Made by a program: the position numbers and the translations under genes. A stretch of DNA of 5,833 bases from Nitrososphaerales archaeon (GTDB taxonomy: Archaea; Thermoproteota; Nitrososphaeria; Nitrososphaerales; CADDZS01): NCBI GenBank assembly GCA_030043455.1, contig JASHXQ010000106.1, forward strand, positions 1 to 5,833, given 5' to 3'. Shown here piece by piece: positions 4,380 to 5,833 of this stretch. A model generated the notes under the pieces. It saw only the letters and a list, made by a program, of their open reading frames with translations, was not told the origin of the DNA and did not search any database. Each line of letters begins with the position of its first letter. Positions within the stretch are counted from its first letter, which is position 1.

Positions 4380-5833
4380 TCACTTTGATTGAATAGCCCG
4401 GATGACCTCGAGTTTCTGCTTCAATTCCTCTGGTTTGACCTTGGTAAAAATAGGTTGAACATTCTGAGATACGATCGGGAGATCGTTATCGAGGGAGACG
4501 TCCTCCCATTTCGGATCGCCCCGAGATCTTTTGAAAATCCCTGCCTGTGAAACGATCTTTTGAGCTGTCTCGGGGATGATAGGATAGAGTTCCGAAGCCA
4601 GAAGCTTGAGGGAGGACAGTGCGACGTACAGAATCTGGAGGGCTTTTGTGCGGTCTTCTTTCACCACCTTCCACGGTTCGGTGGTGCTCAGAAAACGATT
4701 CGCGTCGTAGCCCTGAGATACGATCTGCCGACAGGCCTCCTGCAGCTCCACTTTTTCGAAGAGATGCTTGATATCAATGTGTCTGTCTTGAGCCTTCGCC
4801 ACCAGCTCGGAAAAATCTTCGGGGAGATCTCCCTCGACAAATTCGAACTTGTTGCCGGCAAAACGGGAAACTCCTACTAGAGTCCGGTTTACAAAATTGC
4901 CTATCGTGTCATTTAGGTCATTGTTCACTTTTTCGGAAAATGATTCCCACCCAAAGTTCACATCGCCGGCTTCCGGACGCAGGGAGATTAGCGCAAACCT
5001 CCAGTAATCTGCGGAGAGCAACTGGAGCGCTTCATCCGTCCATATTCCGACGCGTCGACTCTTGGAAAATTTCTGCCCCTCAAAGTTCAGAAACTCTGTC
5101 GAGCTGATTAGGTTGGGCTCGTTGTATTTCTTACCAGAGGCTCGTAATAATGACGGCAGGATGATCGCGTGGAAAGGGATGTTGTCCTTACCGATGAAGA
5201 ACGAAGTCTTTGTGGATGGATCGAGCCAGTACTCTTTCCATTTTTCCGGTGTTCCTTCTCGTTCAAAATATTCGATCACTGCAGAGACATAACCCAAGAC
5301 AGCATCCATCCAGACATAGATTGTTTTGTCCTCGGCTCCGGGGAAGGGAGCCTTGATGCCCCACTTGGAATCTCTGGTAATCGACCGAGGTCGCAAACCA
5401 TCTTTGATCCAGCCTCGGGAGAACTTTATCACGTTCGATGAAAGCTCCGCCCGGGCCAAGAAGTCTGAAATGTAATCCGATAATTTGGGGAGATCGAAGA
5501 ACCACTGCTTTGTTTCTCGTAAGACAGTGGGATTTTTGCAAATGACGCAGTAGGCGTTGATCAATTTCTCGGCGTCAAGAGGTCGGCCGCAATTGTCACA
5601 CTGATCCCCTCGCGCACGCTCGAACCCGCAATAGGGACAAGTACCTTCGACGAACCGGTCTGGAAGAAACCTCTCGTCGTGAGTGCAATAATGAATTCTT
5701 TCGATCTGAGTGAAAATGTAAGAATCGTTGTTGTAAATCTCTTTGTAGAGTTCGCGGGTAAACTTCCAGTGGGCTTCCGAATCAGTGCGCGTATAGTTAT
5801 CATAAGAAATGTTCCACTTTCTGAAGATCTCGG
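4380..5833 (-). CDS. metG: Methionyl-tRNA synthetase, 5' end beyond the window
   Basis: This class I synthetase attaches methionine to tRNA-Met. 483 residues are visible; about 75-85 with the HIGH motif are missing past the right edge. The frame is open from 5831, so the TTG at 5564 is internal. Visible residues 8-18 are ISYDNYTRTDS. A zinc-binding connective region follows (about 45-100), with Cys65, 68, 78 and 81 forming one knuckle and Cys49, 95 and 98 most of a second. WFFDLPKL comes next, then YVWMDA and FIGKDNIPFH of the catalytic core, and KFSKS (254-258, at 5072-5058) as the KMSKS loop. The rest is the helical anticodon-binding domain (about 300-475), with DVNFGWESFSEKVNNDLNDTIGNF. 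The chain ends in AIQSK without the OB-fold domain, which is the next gene. Cytoplasmic. The gene leads a leftward cluster; its promoter is outside the window. Confidence 0.96.
   Translation of the reverse strand, partial: EIFRKWNISYDNYTRTDSEAHWKFTRELYKEIYNNDSYIFTQIERIHYCTHDERFLPDRFVEGTCPYCGFERARGDQCDNCGRPLDAEKLINAYCVICKNPTVLRETKQWFFDLPKLSDYISDFLARAELSSNVIKFSRGWIKDGLRPRSITRDSKWGIKAPFPGAEDKTIYVWMDAVLGYVSAVIEYFEREGTPEKWKEYWLDPSTKTSFFIGKDNIPFHAIILPSLLRASGKKYNEPNLISSTEFLNFEGQKFSKSRRVGIWTDEALQLLSADYWRFALISLRPEAGDVNFGWESFSEKVNNDLNDTIGNFVNRTLVGVSRFAGNKFEFVEGDLPEDFSELVAKAQDRHIDIKHLFEKVELQEACRQIVSQGYDANRFLSTTEPWKVVKEDRTKALQILYVALSSLKLLASELYPIIPETAQKIVSQAGIFKRSRGDPKWEDVSLDNDLPIVSQNVQPIFTKVKPEELKQKLEVIRAIQSK

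Noticed and set aside
5561..5803. 80-residue minus-strand frame at the right edge
   Set aside because: It is a shifted reading of metG. The correct frame there encodes the zinc-binding Cys residues of MetRS.

Overview
The window reads as archaeal chromosome. Four things support this. A methionyl-tRNA synthetase has its C-terminal tRNA-binding domain encoded as a separate gene. There is an archaeal UPF0248/MJ1316-type protein. A tRNA-Val gene can only be folded after removal of two introns at non-canonical positions. Most genes use TTG or GTG starts with weak or absent Shine-Dalgarno sites. The doubly interrupted tRNA together with a bacterial-style acyl-CoA dehydrogenase fits Thermoproteota in the broad sense (Nitrososphaeria, Bathyarchaeia or a crenarchaeal relative), but the lineage is inference and no 16S or other marker is present to settle it.

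Layout. From 1 to 621 (minus) lies the N-terminal part of an acyl-CoA dehydrogenase that runs off the left edge. From 622 to 936 is a divergent spacer without a convincing gene; it holds a 12-bp palindrome and a likely TATA box for the rightward genes. From 937 to 3468 (plus) are four genes in one direction: a small cupin with Gln in place of the usual Glu ligand, a cyclase-family (kynurenine formamidase/isatin hydrolase-like) metal hydrolase, a HypE/PurM-like AIR-synthase-related protein, and a UPF0248 (DUF504, MJ1316-like) protein 10 nt behind it. From 3428 to 5833 everything points left: metG (5' end missing), a separate tRNA-binding OB-fold protein (MetRS beta), an unrecognised 98-residue helical protein, and tRNA-Val(UAC).

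The two strands collide at 3428-3468, where the UPF0248 frame runs into the antisense of the tRNA gene and stops on the complement of its anticodon loop. The leftward block is a translation cluster: methionine tRNA charging, its tRNA-binding partner, and a valine tRNA that appears to have its own box A. The rightward cluster combines a metal-dependent amide/ring hydrolase with a cupin, as in many small catabolic or detoxification loci, followed by an ATP-binding-fold protein and a putative RNA-end-binding domain. The link between the two halves of that cluster is not established by the sequence.

The strongest unusual signals are the two 33-nt introns in tRNA-Val, the CDS/tRNA antisense overlap, and a pair of interleaved inverted repeats just upstream of the tRNA promoter. 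I found no clear evidence of a mobile element, CRISPR array or defence system.
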